Shown piece by piece: positions 9,102 through 18,650 of a DNA stretch of 64,000 nt (positions are counted from its first letter, which is position 1; each line of letters starts with the position of its first letter). A program made the translations under genes and the position numbers. The notes beneath the pieces were generated by a model, which was not told the origin of the DNA, did no database searches, and saw nothing but the letters and a program-made list of their open reading frames with translations. Source of the DNA: Deinococcus arboris (lineage in GTDB: Bacteria; Deinococcota; Deinococci; Deinococcales; Deinococcaceae). The DNA lies in the NCBI RefSeq assembly GCF_009755355.1, contig NZ_WQLB01000011.1, forward strand, positions 62,001 to 126,000, given 5' to 3'.

Positions 9102-10073
9102 TCACTCGAACCTCACGCGGGGGTCGGCCCAGGCCAGCGCCAGGTCGGAGAGCAGGTTCCCCAGCAGCAGCAGCAGCGCGCTGAACATCAGCAGGGTCAT
9201 GGCCACGAACTGGTCCTTGTTCAGCAGGCTGTCGTACAGAAAGGGGCCGATGGTGGGCAGGTTCAGCACGATGCTGGCGATGATGGTGCCCGAAATCAGG
9301 CTGGGCAGGCTCAGGCCCGCCAGGCTAATCAGTGGGTTGACCGCGTTGCGCACCGCGTGGCCCCATAGCACCCGCCGGCCGGCCAGCCCCTTGGCCTGTG
9401 CCGTGCGGACATAATCCTGGTGCAGCACGTCCAGCAGCGAGGCCCGCATCTGGCGCATCAGGCCCGCCACACCCTCCAGCCCAATGGCAATCATTGGAAT
9501 CCACAGGTGCGACAGCAGGTCCAGCACCCGCGCGCCGCTCCAGGGCGCATCAATGTAATCCGGGCTGAAGAGGCCGCCCACGTTGGTCCCGCCCGTCCTC
9601 AGGACCAGGGCAATCAGCAGCAGCGCCACCAGAAAATCCGGTGTGGCCAGGCTGATGTACCCTAGGAAATTCAGCAGTGTGGAGCGCCGGCGGTGGCGGT
9701 GAATGGCCGTGTAGATGCCCAGCGGCACCGCGACCACCCATGACACCACCAGCGTCAGGACCGCCAGAAACACCGTCCAGCCCAGCCGCTCCCAGATGAG
9801 GCTGCCCACTGGCCGGCCGTTGGCAAACGAGTACCCGAAATCGCCCTCGGTGACGATGCCGCGCACCCAGTTCAGGTACTGCGCCCACAGCGGCTGATCC
9901 AGGCCCAGCTGCCGGGTCATGGCCTGCAAGGATTCGGGGGTGACGCGCGGGTCTTCCTTGAACTGATCCAGAAAGCTGCCCGGCTGCAACTGAATCACCA
10001 CAAAACACACGGCGCTGATGAGCAGTAGCGTGGGAACCATGCCGAGCAGGCGGCGCAGAGCGTAGGTCAGCAT
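9102..10073 (-). CDS. ABC transporter permease, OppB/DppB type
   Basis: A 323-residue permease starting with the family-typical MLTYALRRLLGMVPTLLLIS membrane segment. It has a periplasmic region and five further helices within the BPD_transp_1 domain. The EAA loop reads TAQAKGLAGRRVLWGHAVRN. It pairs with the OppC-type subunit 154 bp downstream to form the membrane channel. The binding-protein gene lies 132 bp upstream, separated by a strong hairpin (10159-10191). With the neighbouring anmK-murQ operon, import of peptidoglycan-derived peptides or muropeptides is the likeliest role, but generic di- or oligopeptides cannot be excluded. Confidence 0.9.
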   Translation of the reverse strand: MLTYALRRLLGMVPTLLLISAVCFVVIQLQPGSFLDQFKEDPRVTPESLQAMTRQLGLDQPLWAQYLNWVRGIVTEGDFGYSFANGRPVGSLIWERLGWTVFLAVLTLVVSWVVAVPLGIYTAIHRHRRRSTLLNFLGYISLATPDFLVALLLIALVLRTGGTNVGGLFSPDYIDAPWSGARVLDLLSHLWIPMIAIGLEGVAGLMRQMRASLLDVLHQDYVRTAQAKGLAGRRVLWGHAVRNAVNPLISLAGLSLPSLISGTIIASIVLNLPTIGPFLYDSLLNKDQFVAMTLLMFSALLLLLGNLLSDLALAWADPRVRFE

Positions 10074-10158
10074 AGCGGGGGAAGTGGGGAGGAGGGAGTG
10101 GGGAGTGGGAAAAGCACAGAGGTCAAAGCGGGGCTCCTTTCAGTGGCGGGGAAAACAG

Positions 10159-10191
10159 GTGGGAAGCAGAGCACCTTCCTCTACTTCCCAC
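10159..10191 (-). terminator. Intra-operon hairpin (attenuator or stability element)
   Basis: Two 13-nt arms (10159-10171 and 10179-10191) pair fully in the minus-strand transcript with one G-U pair and a 7-nt loop, followed by a short TTTT. The hairpin lies 15 nt after the stop of the binding-protein gene and before the permease gene. Such elements commonly allow partial termination or 3'-end protection, so that more binding protein than permease is made. The role here is inferred from position. Confidence 0.65.
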
Positions 10192-10205
10192 GCACCATCC
10201 CCTCC

Positions 10206-11960
10206 TTACTTCTGGTAAATCAGGGGCACGGGGTTGTAGCCTGGAATGACCCCGAGGTTGTACATGTAGTTGCCGTATTTGTTGCTGACGGCCCCGATGT
10301 TCTCGGGCTTGGCAATCGGGGTGACCGGCAGATTCTGGGCAAACAGGAGCTGCCAGCGCGTGTACAGGGCCTTGCGGGCGCTGGCGCTGGGTTCCACGGC
10401 GGCCTTGTTGAAGATCTCGTAGATTTCCTTTTCCCAGGCAGCCATTTTGGCCGTGTTGGCGGGATCGCCGTCCTTGGCCGGCTGCGGCGCGCGGTGCCAG
10501 TAGTACAGGCTGCCGCCGGGTTGCCAGATGGGGCGGCGCAGTTCGGGGTCGGGCTGGTCGCCAAAGGCGTGCAGAATCATTTCCCAGTCGCCGCTCTGGC
10601 CGGTGGCGAGCAGGCGGCTGGAGAGAATGCCTTTCAGGTTCACCTTGACGCCTACTTTGGCAAAGTCGCTTTGCAAGATGGTGGCGATTGGGGGATACAC
10701 GGCGCTGTCGGTGCCGTAGGTCAGGTCCAGTTCCAGCGGCTGCCCGTTTGGCAGCAGGCGGACACCCGCCGCATTCTTTTTGCTCAGGCCCATCGCGTCC
10801 AGGGCCGAACCCACGGCCGCCAGGTCAAAGTCGCCCAGCTGGCGGGTGGTGTTCGTGTAAAACGCCTTGTTGGCGGGGGCCACGCCGTGCCCAGGCAGGC
10901 TGGCCAGGCCGTTGTACACGGCGTCAATGATGCGCTCCCGGTTCACGGCCCCCTGCATGGCGCGGCGGAACTGTACGTCGCTCAGGACCCTGGCCAGCGC
11001 CGCGTTCTTGGCGTCAAAGTTGTAGGCCACGAAGGGCGGGCTGCCAAACAGCGCCGTGGAGCGCATGACCTTGAACGGCGCGCCCACTACTTCCTTCTGC
11101 TTCAGGTCAGGAAACTGCGCCCCGCTGATGTTCAGCTGGTCCAGATTGCCGGCCAGAAACTGCGCCACCTGCGCCTGTGGGTCGCGGATAATCAGGAAAT
11201 CCAGGCTGCTGAGGTAAGGCAGCTTGGTCCCGGCGGCGTCCACCTTCCAGTAGTTCGGGTTGCGGGTCAGGGTGACCTTCTGGCCGGCGGTGTAGGTTGC
11301 CAGCTTGAAAGGGCCTGTGCCCACCACTTCGCTTTCGGCCACGTTGGTGGGCCACGCCCCGTTGATGTCGGCGGGCTTGGCATCGTTCTCCTGACCGTAT
11401 TTCGCCAGCTTGTGCTGCGGCATGATGAAGTAGCGCTGCTGCAGCAAGAAAGCAGGCGCGGGCTGCGGCAGGGTAAAGCGCACCGTCATGGCGTCCACCT
11501 TGCTGATGGTGACGTTCTGGCCTCCCAGTTTGAAGTTGCCAGGGTCGCCCGCGCGGGCTTCGGGGTTCATGATCATGTTCTTGTAGGTAAACACCACGTC
11601 GTCGGCGTTGAAGGCCTGGCCGTCGCTCCATTTCACGCCGCTGCGCAGCTTAAAAGTGTAGACCTTGCCGTCCGGGCTGATCGTCCAGCTTTCCGCCAGG
11701 GCCGGCTCGATTTTGTAAGTCGCCAGGTTAAATTCCACCAGGCCGTCGAACAGTTGCTGGGAAATCAGGCCCAGGTTGTTGTCAATGACGCCGTAGTAAA
11801 AGAGGCTCTGGGGGCTGTCCCCCAGCGGCAGGGTGTAACTGCCGCCCGCCTTGCCGTTCACGACGCCCAGCGCGCCGTAGCCACTGACCTTCTTGGGAGC
11901 GGCCAAGGCTGCGCCGAGCAGAGCGAGAGAAACCAGGGCCAGCGTGCGAGGGACAAACAT
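10206..11960 (-). CDS. ABC transporter substrate-binding protein, peptide (SBP_bac_5) family
   Basis: A 584-residue exported binding protein of the OppA/DppA family. A Sec signal (MFVPRTLALVSLALLGAALAA) occupies residues 1-21; there is no lipobox Cys, so it is probably soluble in the periplasm. Family features include the early FDGLVEFN, LAESWTISPDGKVYTFKLR and VKWSDGQAFNADDVVFTYK stretches. The ATG at 11960 has GGAGG 6 nt upstream; the frame extends to 12026 without a site. It is the first gene of the transporter operon and is transcribed away from the GntR regulator across a shared operator-like inverted repeat. Context favours a muropeptide or cell-wall peptide ligand; the ligand is not evident from the sequence alone. 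Confidence 0.9.
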   Translation of the reverse strand: MFVPRTLALVSLALLGAALAAPKKVSGYGALGVVNGKAGGSYTLPLGDSPQSLFYYGVIDNNLGLISQQLFDGLVEFNLATYKIEPALAESWTISPDGKVYTFKLRSGVKWSDGQAFNADDVVFTYKNMIMNPEARAGDPGNFKLGGQNVTISKVDAMTVRFTLPQPAPAFLLQQRYFIMPQHKLAKYGQENDAKPADINGAWPTNVAESEVVGTGPFKLATYTAGQKVTLTRNPNYWKVDAAGTKLPYLSSLDFLIIRDPQAQVAQFLAGNLDQLNISGAQFPDLKQKEVVGAPFKVMRSTALFGSPPFVAYNFDAKNAALARVLSDVQFRRAMQGAVNRERIIDAVYNGLASLPGHGVAPANKAFYTNTTRQLGDFDLAAVGSALDAMGLSKKNAAGVRLLPNGQPLELDLTYGTDSAVYPPIATILQSDFAKVGVKVNLKGILSSRLLATGQSGDWEMILHAFGDQPDPELRRPIWQPGGSLYYWHRAPQPAKDGDPANTAKMAAWEKEIYEIFNKAAVEPSASARKALYTRWQLLFAQNLPVTPIAKPENIGAVSNKYGNYMYNLGVIPGYNPVPLIYQK

Positions 11961-12020
11961 GGGAAACCTCCGGGGGCGGCGGGGATGAAGCGGCAAACAG
12001 CTTGAGACACACCAGCCTAA

Positions 12021-12072
12021 TACCACCCCAGGACCACTTGCAACCTCTGGCCAAAGTGGACTGGAAGTGGTA
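12021..12072. promoter_or_regulatory. Divergent operator-like inverted repeat, probable GntR-regulator site
   Basis: Two 19-bp arms (12021-12039 and 12054-12072) are inverted copies matching at 14 of 19 positions. Each has the form TACCAC-N7-CCACTT in its own orientation, with 14 bp between the arms. They sit between the divergent binding-protein and GntR genes. The left arm overlaps a minus-strand -10-like TATTAG (12017-12022). The right arm ends about 12 bp before the ATG at 12085. The GGT/ACC-containing halves resemble sites of HutC/NagR-type GntR proteins. Binding is inferred, not shown. Confidence 0.6.
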
Positions 12073-12084
12073 CGGTTGTCCCTG

Positions 12085-12858
12085 ATGCTCGCCTCTCCTC
12101 ACCTCTGGGCCATGCCCCTGGACGCGGCCAGCGCCACGCCGGTGTACGTGCAGGTGGCGCAGGGGCTGACGCAGCGCATCGAAAGTGGGCAACTGCGCGC
12201 GGGCAGCGCCCTGCCGGCCGAACGCGAGCTGGCCGCCGGGCTGGGCGTCTCGCGGGTGACCGTGCGGCAGGCCCTGGCGCTGCTCTCGCAGCAGGGCTTG
12301 CTGACCCGCCGGCATGGCAGCGGCACCTTCGTCACGCCGCCGCCGCGCCCCGGCGACTTGCCCAGCCGCACGCTGGGGCTACTGTCGTCGTTTTCTGAGG
12401 ACGTGCGATCGCGCGGGCAGCTGCCCGGCGCTCAGGTGCTGAGTTTCGAGCGGGTCCGGCCCGGCGCCCAGGAAGCCATGAGCCTGGCCCTGTCGCCCGG
12501 TGAACTGGTCTACCGCCTGCGCCGCCTGCGCACCGCTGACGGTGAGGCCCTGGCGGTGGAGGACTCCACGCTGCCCGCCGCGCTGGTGGGCGACCTGGCC
12601 CCAGAAGACGTGCAGGACGCCAGTCTGTACGCGCTGCTCTCTGGGCGCGGCCTGAGCCCCGCACGGGCCATTCGCCACCTGCGCGCCGTGAACGCCGACC
12701 TGACACTGGCCCCACTGCTGGGCGTGCCGATGGGCGCGGCGCTGCTGACCACAGACCGGGTGTCGTGGCTCTCGGGCGGCCAGCCGATTGAATACGCCCG
12801 CGCCCACTACCGGGGGGACCGCTACGACTTCGTGATGGAACTTCAGGGCGGGGCCTGA
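12085..12858 (+). CDS. GntR-family transcriptional regulator, HutC/UTRA type
   Basis: The N-terminal winged helix has the GntR pattern ([19 protein letters not shown], then [22 protein letters not shown] and [11 protein letters not shown]). A C-terminal UTRA ligand-binding domain of about 150 residues follows. UTRA regulators of amino-sugar pathways typically bind a phosphorylated sugar; with anmK and murQ directly downstream, a MurNAc-6-P or GlcNAc-6-P ligand is a reasonable guess. Start choice is uncertain: ATG 12085 could serve a leaderless mRNA, ATG 12112 directly precedes the domain, and GTG 12067 overlaps the operator. The stop is 2 nt before anmK, so regulator and enzymes form one operon, and the shared operator implies control of the transporter too. 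Confidence 0.88.
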   Translation: MLASPHLWAMPLDAASATPVYVQVAQGLTQRIESGQLRAGSALPAERELAAGLGVSRVTVRQALALLSQQGLLTRRHGSGTFVTPPPRPGDLPSRTLGLLSSFSEDVRSRGQLPGAQVLSFERVRPGAQEAMSLALSPGELVYRLRRLRTADGEALAVEDSTLPAALVGDLAPEDVQDASLYALLSGRGLSPARAIRHLRAVNADLTLAPLLGVPMGAALLTTDRVSWLSGGQPIEYARAHYRGDRYDFVMELQGGA

Positions 12859-12860
12859 CC

Positions 12861-14074
<1,214 letters not shown>

Positions 14075-14078
<4 letters not shown>

Positions 14079-15022
14079 GCGACGCGCTGACCCCCCCCGA
14101 GTCCAGCCGCCCCACCCCCCAGCTTCGGCCCCCTGACTTCCGGCCAACAGAGGCGGTGCATCCAGGGCACACCAATCTGGACCAGCTGGAGCTGCCGGCG
14201 CTGGTGCAGGCCCTGGCCGACGACCAGCTGGGCGCGGTGCAGGCGGCGCGGGCCGCCGCGCCGCAGCTGGCCCGCGCCGCCGAGGCGGCACTGCTAGGTC
14301 TGGAACGTGGCGGGCGCCTGCTGTACGCCGGTGCGGGCACCAGCGGCCGCCTGGGCGTGCTGGACGCCTCGGAGTTGCCGCCGACCTTTTCCTGGCCAGA
14401 GACACGCGCTGTGGCCGTGATTGCGGGCGGCGAGCGCGCCATTCGGCACGCGACCGAGGGCGCTGAAGATGATGAGGCGGCGGGCGAACGTGACCTGCTG
14501 GCCCTGTGTCCCGGCCCTGACGACGTGTTGATTGCGGTGGCGGCCAGCGGCACGACCCCCTGGGTGCTGGGAGCGCTGCGGGCGGCGCGCGGCGCCAGCA
14601 CCCTCACCATTGGGCTGGCCAACAACCCCGGCACCCCGCTGCTGGCGGCCGCCGACTGCCCGGTGCTGCTGGACACCGGCCCCGAACTGATCAGCGGCTC
14701 GACGCGCCTGAAGGCCGGCACCGCCCAGAAAATTGCCCTGAATACCCTGTCCAGCGCCCTGATGGTGCGGCTGGGCAAGGTCTACGGCAACCTGATGGTG
14801 GACCTGCGCGCCAGCAATGCCAAACTGGAAGCCCGCGCCCTGCGGCTGGTTATGCACGGCGCCGGCGCCGACGAGGCCAGCGCCCGCGCCGCCCTGAGTG
14901 CGGCGGGCGGTCAGGTCAAGCTCGCCCTGGTCAGTCTGCGGCTGGGTGTGCCTGTCGCCGAGGCCGGGCGCCTGCTGGACCAGGCGGATGGTCACGCGCG
15001 CCTGGCCCTGGGAGAACAGTGA
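14075..15022 (+). CDS. murQ: N-acetylmuramic acid 6-phosphate etherase
   Basis: MurQ removes D-lactate from MurNAc-6-P to give GlcNAc-6-P. The 315-residue product carries the SIS-domain motif [21 protein letters not shown], with the catalytic Glu at residue 100, and the second family Glu region EGAEDD at about 128-133. Also typical are [27 protein letters not shown] and [10 protein letters not shown] chose ATG 14075 (ATGA overlap with anmK, GGAG site upstream) over an in-frame ATG 36 nt earlier that lies inside anmK. The C-terminus is translationally coupled to the serine hydrolase gene by GTGA. No nagA or nagB is present in the window. Confidence 0.95.
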
Positions 15023-16032
15023 TTCCGGCCACCACTCGCCGCCTGCTGGAGCAGGCCGTGAGCGCTCCCGGTGGGCCTTCAGGCGCCGCAATGGGGGTGG
15101 TCAATGCGGCGGGCGAGCGTGAGACGCTGATGCTGGGTCTGGCCCAGCGAGCACCAGAGCCCGTGGCCCTGGCCGCCAGCTTCTGGTGGGACCTCGCCAG
15201 CCTGACCAAGCCTCTGTTCACCGCCCGCGAGGTGCTGCGCGCCCTGGAAGAAGGCCTGCTGGACCTGGATGACCCACTGGGCGCCCATCTGCCGGATCTG
15301 GCCTGGATGCAGGACACGCCGCTGCGGAGCCGCACTCTGCGGCAGCTGCTGTGCCACACGTCCGGCCTGGGGGCCTGGGCCAAGCTGTACACCTGGGGCG
15401 ACGCGGCGACCATCCGCGCCCGCTTTGTGCAGGAGCCGTGGCCTGTCGGCGAGGCCGGCCCGGTGGTCTACTCTGACCTGGGGTACGGCCTGCTGGGCCG
15501 CGTGCTGGAGCGCGTCCGGGGCCGAGCCCTGCGCGATTTTGCGCTGGACAGTGGCCTGACCTTTGCCCCCGACCCGTCGCAGACCGTGGCCACCGAACAC
15601 TGCCTGTGGCGAGAACGGCTGCTGCGCGGCGAGACTCACGATGAGAACGCGGCGGCCCTGGGCGGCGTGGCCGGGCACGCGGGGCTGTTCGGCACGCTGG
15701 ACGGTGTGCTGACCCAGGTGGAGGCGCTGCTATGCGGGGGCTGGCTCTCGGCCCCTGCTCAGGCGCTGGCCCTGCGGCCTGCTGTCCCCGAACGCACCCT
15801 GGCTTTTGTGCAGTCCTGTCCTGGCTGGAGCGGCGGCAGCCTGTGCAGCCCGCAGGCGGTGGGCCATACCGGCTTTACTGGCACCGGGCTGTGGGTTGAC
15901 CCCAGCGCTGGCCTGGCCTGGGTGCTGCTGACCAACCGCGTGCACCCGACCCGGCATAGTGGCTATGACATTCAGGGCCTGCGCCGGGCCGTCGGCAACA
16001 CGCTGCTGGCCGGGCAAGGCCGCTGGGACTGA
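15019..16032 (+). CDS. Cytosolic beta-lactamase-fold serine hydrolase (possible AmiE-like muramyl-L-alanine amidase)
   Basis: A 337-residue class C beta-lactamase/peptidase S12-family protein. It has SxxK as SLTK (61-64), YSD (151-153, the YxN position) and HTG (283-285, the KTG position). It also has THDENAAALGGVAGHAGLF (about 207-224), a stretch I associate with the S12 subgroup linked to muropeptide recycling. There is no signal peptide or membrane helix, so it acts in the cytoplasm, unlike true beta-lactamases or penicillin-binding proteins. Bacillus AmiE (YbbE), encoded beside murQ, is an N-acetylmuramyl-L-alanine amidase of this fold; the GTGA coupling to murQ here suggests the same job. 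An esterase or another peptidase activity remains possible. Confidence 0.8.
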   Translation: MIPATTRRLLEQAVSAPGGPSGAAMGVVNAAGERETLMLGLAQRAPEPVALAASFWWDLASLTKPLFTAREVLRALEEGLLDLDDPLGAHLPDLAWMQDTPLRSRTLRQLLCHTSGLGAWAKLYTWGDAATIRARFVQEPWPVGEAGPVVYSDLGYGLLGRVLERVRGRALRDFALDSGLTFAPDPSQTVATEHCLWRERLLRGETHDENAAALGGVAGHAGLFGTLDGVLTQVEALLCGGWLSAPAQALALRPAVPERTLAFVQSCPGWSGGSLCSPQAVGHTGFTGTGLWVDPSAGLAWVLLTNRVHPTRHSGYDIQGLRRAVGNTLLAGQGRWD

Positions 16033-16056
16033 TCTTGTAGCTGTGTCGCCGCTGGT

Positions 16057-16893
16057 TCAGCTGGTCGCGTCCGCTTGCTGTTCATCTCGTGGAGGGCGCC
16101 AGAAGAATTCCTGCTCCTGGTAGACCCGCACGAATCCTGCGCGCTCGACATTTCGCAGACTCGCTTCGTTCGAGAGGTCCACTTCTGTGGTGGCGACGGT
16201 GCAGCCCAGGGCCGACGCGTCGGCCAGGCGGCGCCACAAGAGGGCGGCCTGTAGCCCCTGCTGGCGGTGGTCAGGGTGCGTGATCGCGCCTGACAGGTAA
16301 GCGAGCTGGCCCGCCACTGTCAGCTCGGCGGTGGCGATCAGCTGAGTGCCCGCCCAGACGCCGTAACGCGTGCTGTGCGGCCCTGCAGGGCGGCTCATGA
16401 ACGCCAACACCTCAGCTGGCGCGTCGTCGCCCAGCATCAGGCGTCCAACGGCCTCGCCCTGCTCAGCGGTCAGTGGCTGGACAGCTACAGCGGGCTGGCT
16501 CGAAGGTATGTCCAGCCCAGGCAGAGGACGGGCCAGGACCCAGTGGGAAGACCAAGGCGACAGGCCAGCGCCTAGGAGTTGCTCAGGCAGGTCCGCCGGC
16601 TCGGCGAAGGGCGTGACGATGACCACGAAGGGCAGGGCGGCGTCCCGAAAAAAGGTCAGTAATTGCGCCAGCACTTCAGGTGTCGCTGGTTCCAGCGTCC
16701 CCAGATTCACGATGGTGTTGGCCCCCAGCCACGGGGCGTTGCGCGCGTAGAGGGCGGCCGCGTGTCCGACCTCAAAGGCGCCCAGGCCAAAGGCTTGCCG
16801 AGCCGCAGCGTCCCCGTGCTGGCGGTGTGCGGCCCGCTGCTGTCCCAAAGCTCTGCGGGCTAGGGCCAGCTCCCTGGGGCTCAGAGGCGTCAT
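16057..16893 (-). CDS. GNAT-family N-acetyltransferase
   Basis: A 278-residue protein. The C-terminal half (about 130-265) is a GNAT domain: the acetyl-CoA loop reads HPDHRQQGLQAALL (the Q/R-x-x-G-x-G/A pattern) after a strand ending in YLSGAI. A later stretch, EASLRNVERAGFVRVYQEQEF, is the typical GNAT ending. The N-terminal half is also GNAT-like in length but without clear CoA motifs, so it may be a degenerate second copy. Its substrate is unknown. A GAGAGGA site precedes the ATG. It follows the SnoaL-like gene by 116 bp on the same strand and converges with the serine hydrolase gene. Confidence 0.82.
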   Translation of the reverse strand: MTPLSPRELALARRALGQQRAAHRQHGDAAARQAFGLGAFEVGHAAALYARNAPWLGANTIVNLGTLEPATPEVLAQLLTFFRDAALPFVVIVTPFAEPADLPEQLLGAGLSPWSSHWVLARPLPGLDIPSSQPAVAVQPLTAEQGEAVGRLMLGDDAPAEVLAFMSRPAGPHSTRYGVWAGTQLIATAELTVAGQLAYLSGAITHPDHRQQGLQAALLWRRLADASALGCTVATTEVDLSNEASLRNVERAGFVRVYQEQEFFWRPPRDEQQADATS

Positions 16894-17009
16894 GCTGCTG
16901 GTCCTCTCAGAAATGGAGGCGAGGAGGAAAAGGTCAGGTGAGTCGGGCGCATGTTGGGTTCTCCTCAGAGCTTATGGTGGCGGTCAGCTGTTCTGGAGAG
17001 GCCACTCAT

Positions 17010-17504
17010 TCAAGGCTGAGGGGCCACCCAGTGGTCGGACGGCAGGCCAAGTTGGTGAAAGAGGTCGGCCCGGTTGTACATATCCGTCACCTCCTGAATC
17101 TTGCCATCCCGCAGGTGAAACAGAGAGGTGGCCAGTACGGAGAACGACCGGCCGCCCAGGTCACCGAAGCCCGTGGGTGTGCCGCTGAAGATCCACTGCG
17201 CCGCAGCGCGGTCGCCCACCTGAAAAGCATCGAGGACCGTGACGTGGGTGTCGGGGATGCTCCGGACTGTCAGGTCGAGCCAGTGTGCCACCCCGTCCCG
17301 GCCTACGTTTCTGGCCTGGAAGGCGAAGTCCTGATACACCCCTTGCTCGGTCATTAGGGCGGCCAGGCCTCTGGCGTCGGCGGTATTCCAGGCTTCGGCC
17401 CACTGCTGAACGATCAGGGGAACAGGCCGGTCCGTGGCTGTAGGCAGGGTAACTCTGGTTGGTGCGGGGGCAGCAGAAGTCGGTACGTCGTGTTGGGTGG
17501 ACAT
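17010..17504 (-). CDS. SnoaL-like / ester cyclase-type NTF2-fold protein
   Basis: A 164-residue protein with the NTF2-like fold pattern: QQWAEAWNTAD, then GVYQDF, a central GRDGVAHWLDLTVRSIPD and FHLRDGKIQEVTDMYNRADLFHQLGL at the end, as in SnoaL-like polyketide cyclase or steroid-isomerase relatives. Many members have unknown small-molecule substrates. The ATG has an AAGGAG site 8 nt upstream. It lies 51 bp downstream of the MDR oxidoreductase gene and is likely cotranscribed from the TetR-type operator at 18606-18623. A role in detoxifying or modifying a small reactive compound is plausible, but no substrate can be named. Confidence 0.78.
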   Translation of the reverse strand: MSTQHDVPTSAAPAPTRVTLPTATDRPVPLIVQQWAEAWNTADARGLAALMTEQGVYQDFAFQARNVGRDGVAHWLDLTVRSIPDTHVTVLDAFQVGDRAAAQWIFSGTPTGFGDLGGRSFSVLATSLFHLRDGKIQEVTDMYNRADLFHQLGLPSDHWVAPQP

Positions 17505-17555
17505 GGGGAGTCTCCTTGGAAGGGAATAAGGGGCTGATGATGAGTCCAGGGGCGG

Positions 17556-18587
17556 TTACGGTGTCAGCACCACCTTGCCCATGACGGTGCGGGACTCGGC
17601 CAATTCCATAGCCTGCCCAATGGCACTGAGGGGAAAGCGGGCGGCCACCTGAGGGATGAGGACGCCCTGGGCCAGCCGCGCCAGCACCTGCCGCAAATCC
17701 GCTTGCTGGTGGGCGCGGAAAGTCGCTGGGGCAAGCCGTTTGCCGCCCCAGAAATCGTAGAAGGTGGCGCGGCGACCGTTGGGCAGCAGCGTCCAGGCAG
17801 CGATCTGGCCGAGCATCTTGATGAACAGCTGCAGCACTGAGCGGTCCGAATTCACTTCGGCGGCCATGCCGTACGCGACCAGCGTGCCGCCCCTGGCCAG
17901 CAGGCTAAAGGAACGGCGGGCGCTGGCCAGGCCCAGATGATCAAAGGCCGCGTCCACTCCGCCGGGCGCCAGCACGCGCACCTGCGCGGCCAGGTCTGTG
18001 GCCTGGTAGTCCAGCGGTTCGACACCCAGTTCGCGGAGCGCGCTGTGGTGCCGGGGCGACGCCGTGCCAATGACCCGGAGGCCAGCGTGGCGGGCAAGCT
18101 GCACCAGAATGCTGCCCACCCCGCCGTTCGCGCCGTGCACCAGAATCGTTTGGCCTGCCTGGACGCGGGCGCTCCGGTGCAGCATCTGCCAGGCGGTCAG
18201 GCCGTTAACAATGACAGTTTCGGCGTCTACGGCATCAACAGTGGCCGGCACAGGCACCAGGTCCGCTGCCGTGATCAGGGCGTGCGTGGTCCAGCCGCCG
18301 GTTTTGGTGGCGGCGGCCACCCGCAGGCCGACCAACGCCGGGTCAACGGCGGGCCCGACCTCAAGCACCGTTCCCACCAGGTCATAGCCAGGCACGAAAG
18401 GAAATTTGGGCTGCCCAGGGTAGCGGCCCCGCCGCATCTGCTGTTCGGCAAAGGAAATGCCGCTGGCTTCCACGCGCACCAGCGCCTGCCCAGTCCCTGG
18501 CCGAGCCACAGGGCGCTGGTGCAGTTGAAAGCCAGAAGGGGCCACTAAACCGGGCAAGATCACATCGGTCGCCTGAATTTGGAACAT
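17556..18587 (-). CDS. Zinc-independent MDR-family quinone oxidoreductase
   Basis: A 343-residue medium-chain dehydrogenase/reductase. The GroES-like N-terminal half includes GISFAEQQMRRGRYP and FVPGYDLVGTV. The NADPH-binding Rossmann half has HGANGGVGSILVQLARHAGLRVIGTAS. The structural and catalytic zinc Cys ligands are absent, so it belongs to the quinone oxidoreductase/enoyl-reductase branch. The ATG has an excellent GGGAGG site 6 nt upstream. The promoter region (a -10-like TAAGAT in minus sense at 18600-18605) is overlapped by a TetR-type palindrome, implying repression by the adjacent TetR protein. The SnoaL-like gene follows and may act on the same compound. Confidence 0.87.
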   Translation of the reverse strand: MFQIQATDVILPGLVAPSGFQLHQRPVARPGTGQALVRVEASGISFAEQQMRRGRYPGQPKFPFVPGYDLVGTVLEVGPAVDPALVGLRVAAATKTGGWTTHALITAADLVPVPATVDAVDAETVIVNGLTAWQMLHRSARVQAGQTILVHGANGGVGSILVQLARHAGLRVIGTASPRHHSALRELGVEPLDYQATDLAAQVRVLAPGGVDAAFDHLGLASARRSFSLLARGGTLVAYGMAAEVNSDRSVLQLFIKMLGQIAAWTLLPNGRRATFYDFWGGKRLAPATFRAHQQADLRQVLARLAQGVLIPQVAARFPLSAIGQAMELAESRTVMGKVVLTP

Positions 18588-18605
18588 ACGAACCTCCCTA
18601 TCTTA

Positions 18606-18623
18606 TGAGTGATTAGTCACTCA
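18606..18623. promoter_or_regulatory. TetR-type operator 1 (oxidoreductase promoter)
   Basis: The 18-bp site TGAGTGATTAGTCACTCA has perfect 7-bp arms around a 4-bp centre. It lies directly upstream of the minus-strand -10-like sequence (18600-18605) of the oxidoreductase gene. It matches operator 2 at 15 of 18 positions, a strong sign that one protein binds both. Confidence 0.8.
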
Positions 18624-18650
18624 CCAAAAGAGCTGAAAAAAGGGTTTTCC

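Noticed and set aside
10098..12005. A 635-codon open frame on the plus strand
   Set aside because: It is exactly antisense to the substrate-binding protein gene, has no ribosome-binding site, and its composition (Gln/Gly/His/Val-rich) is that expected of the complement of a high-GC gene.
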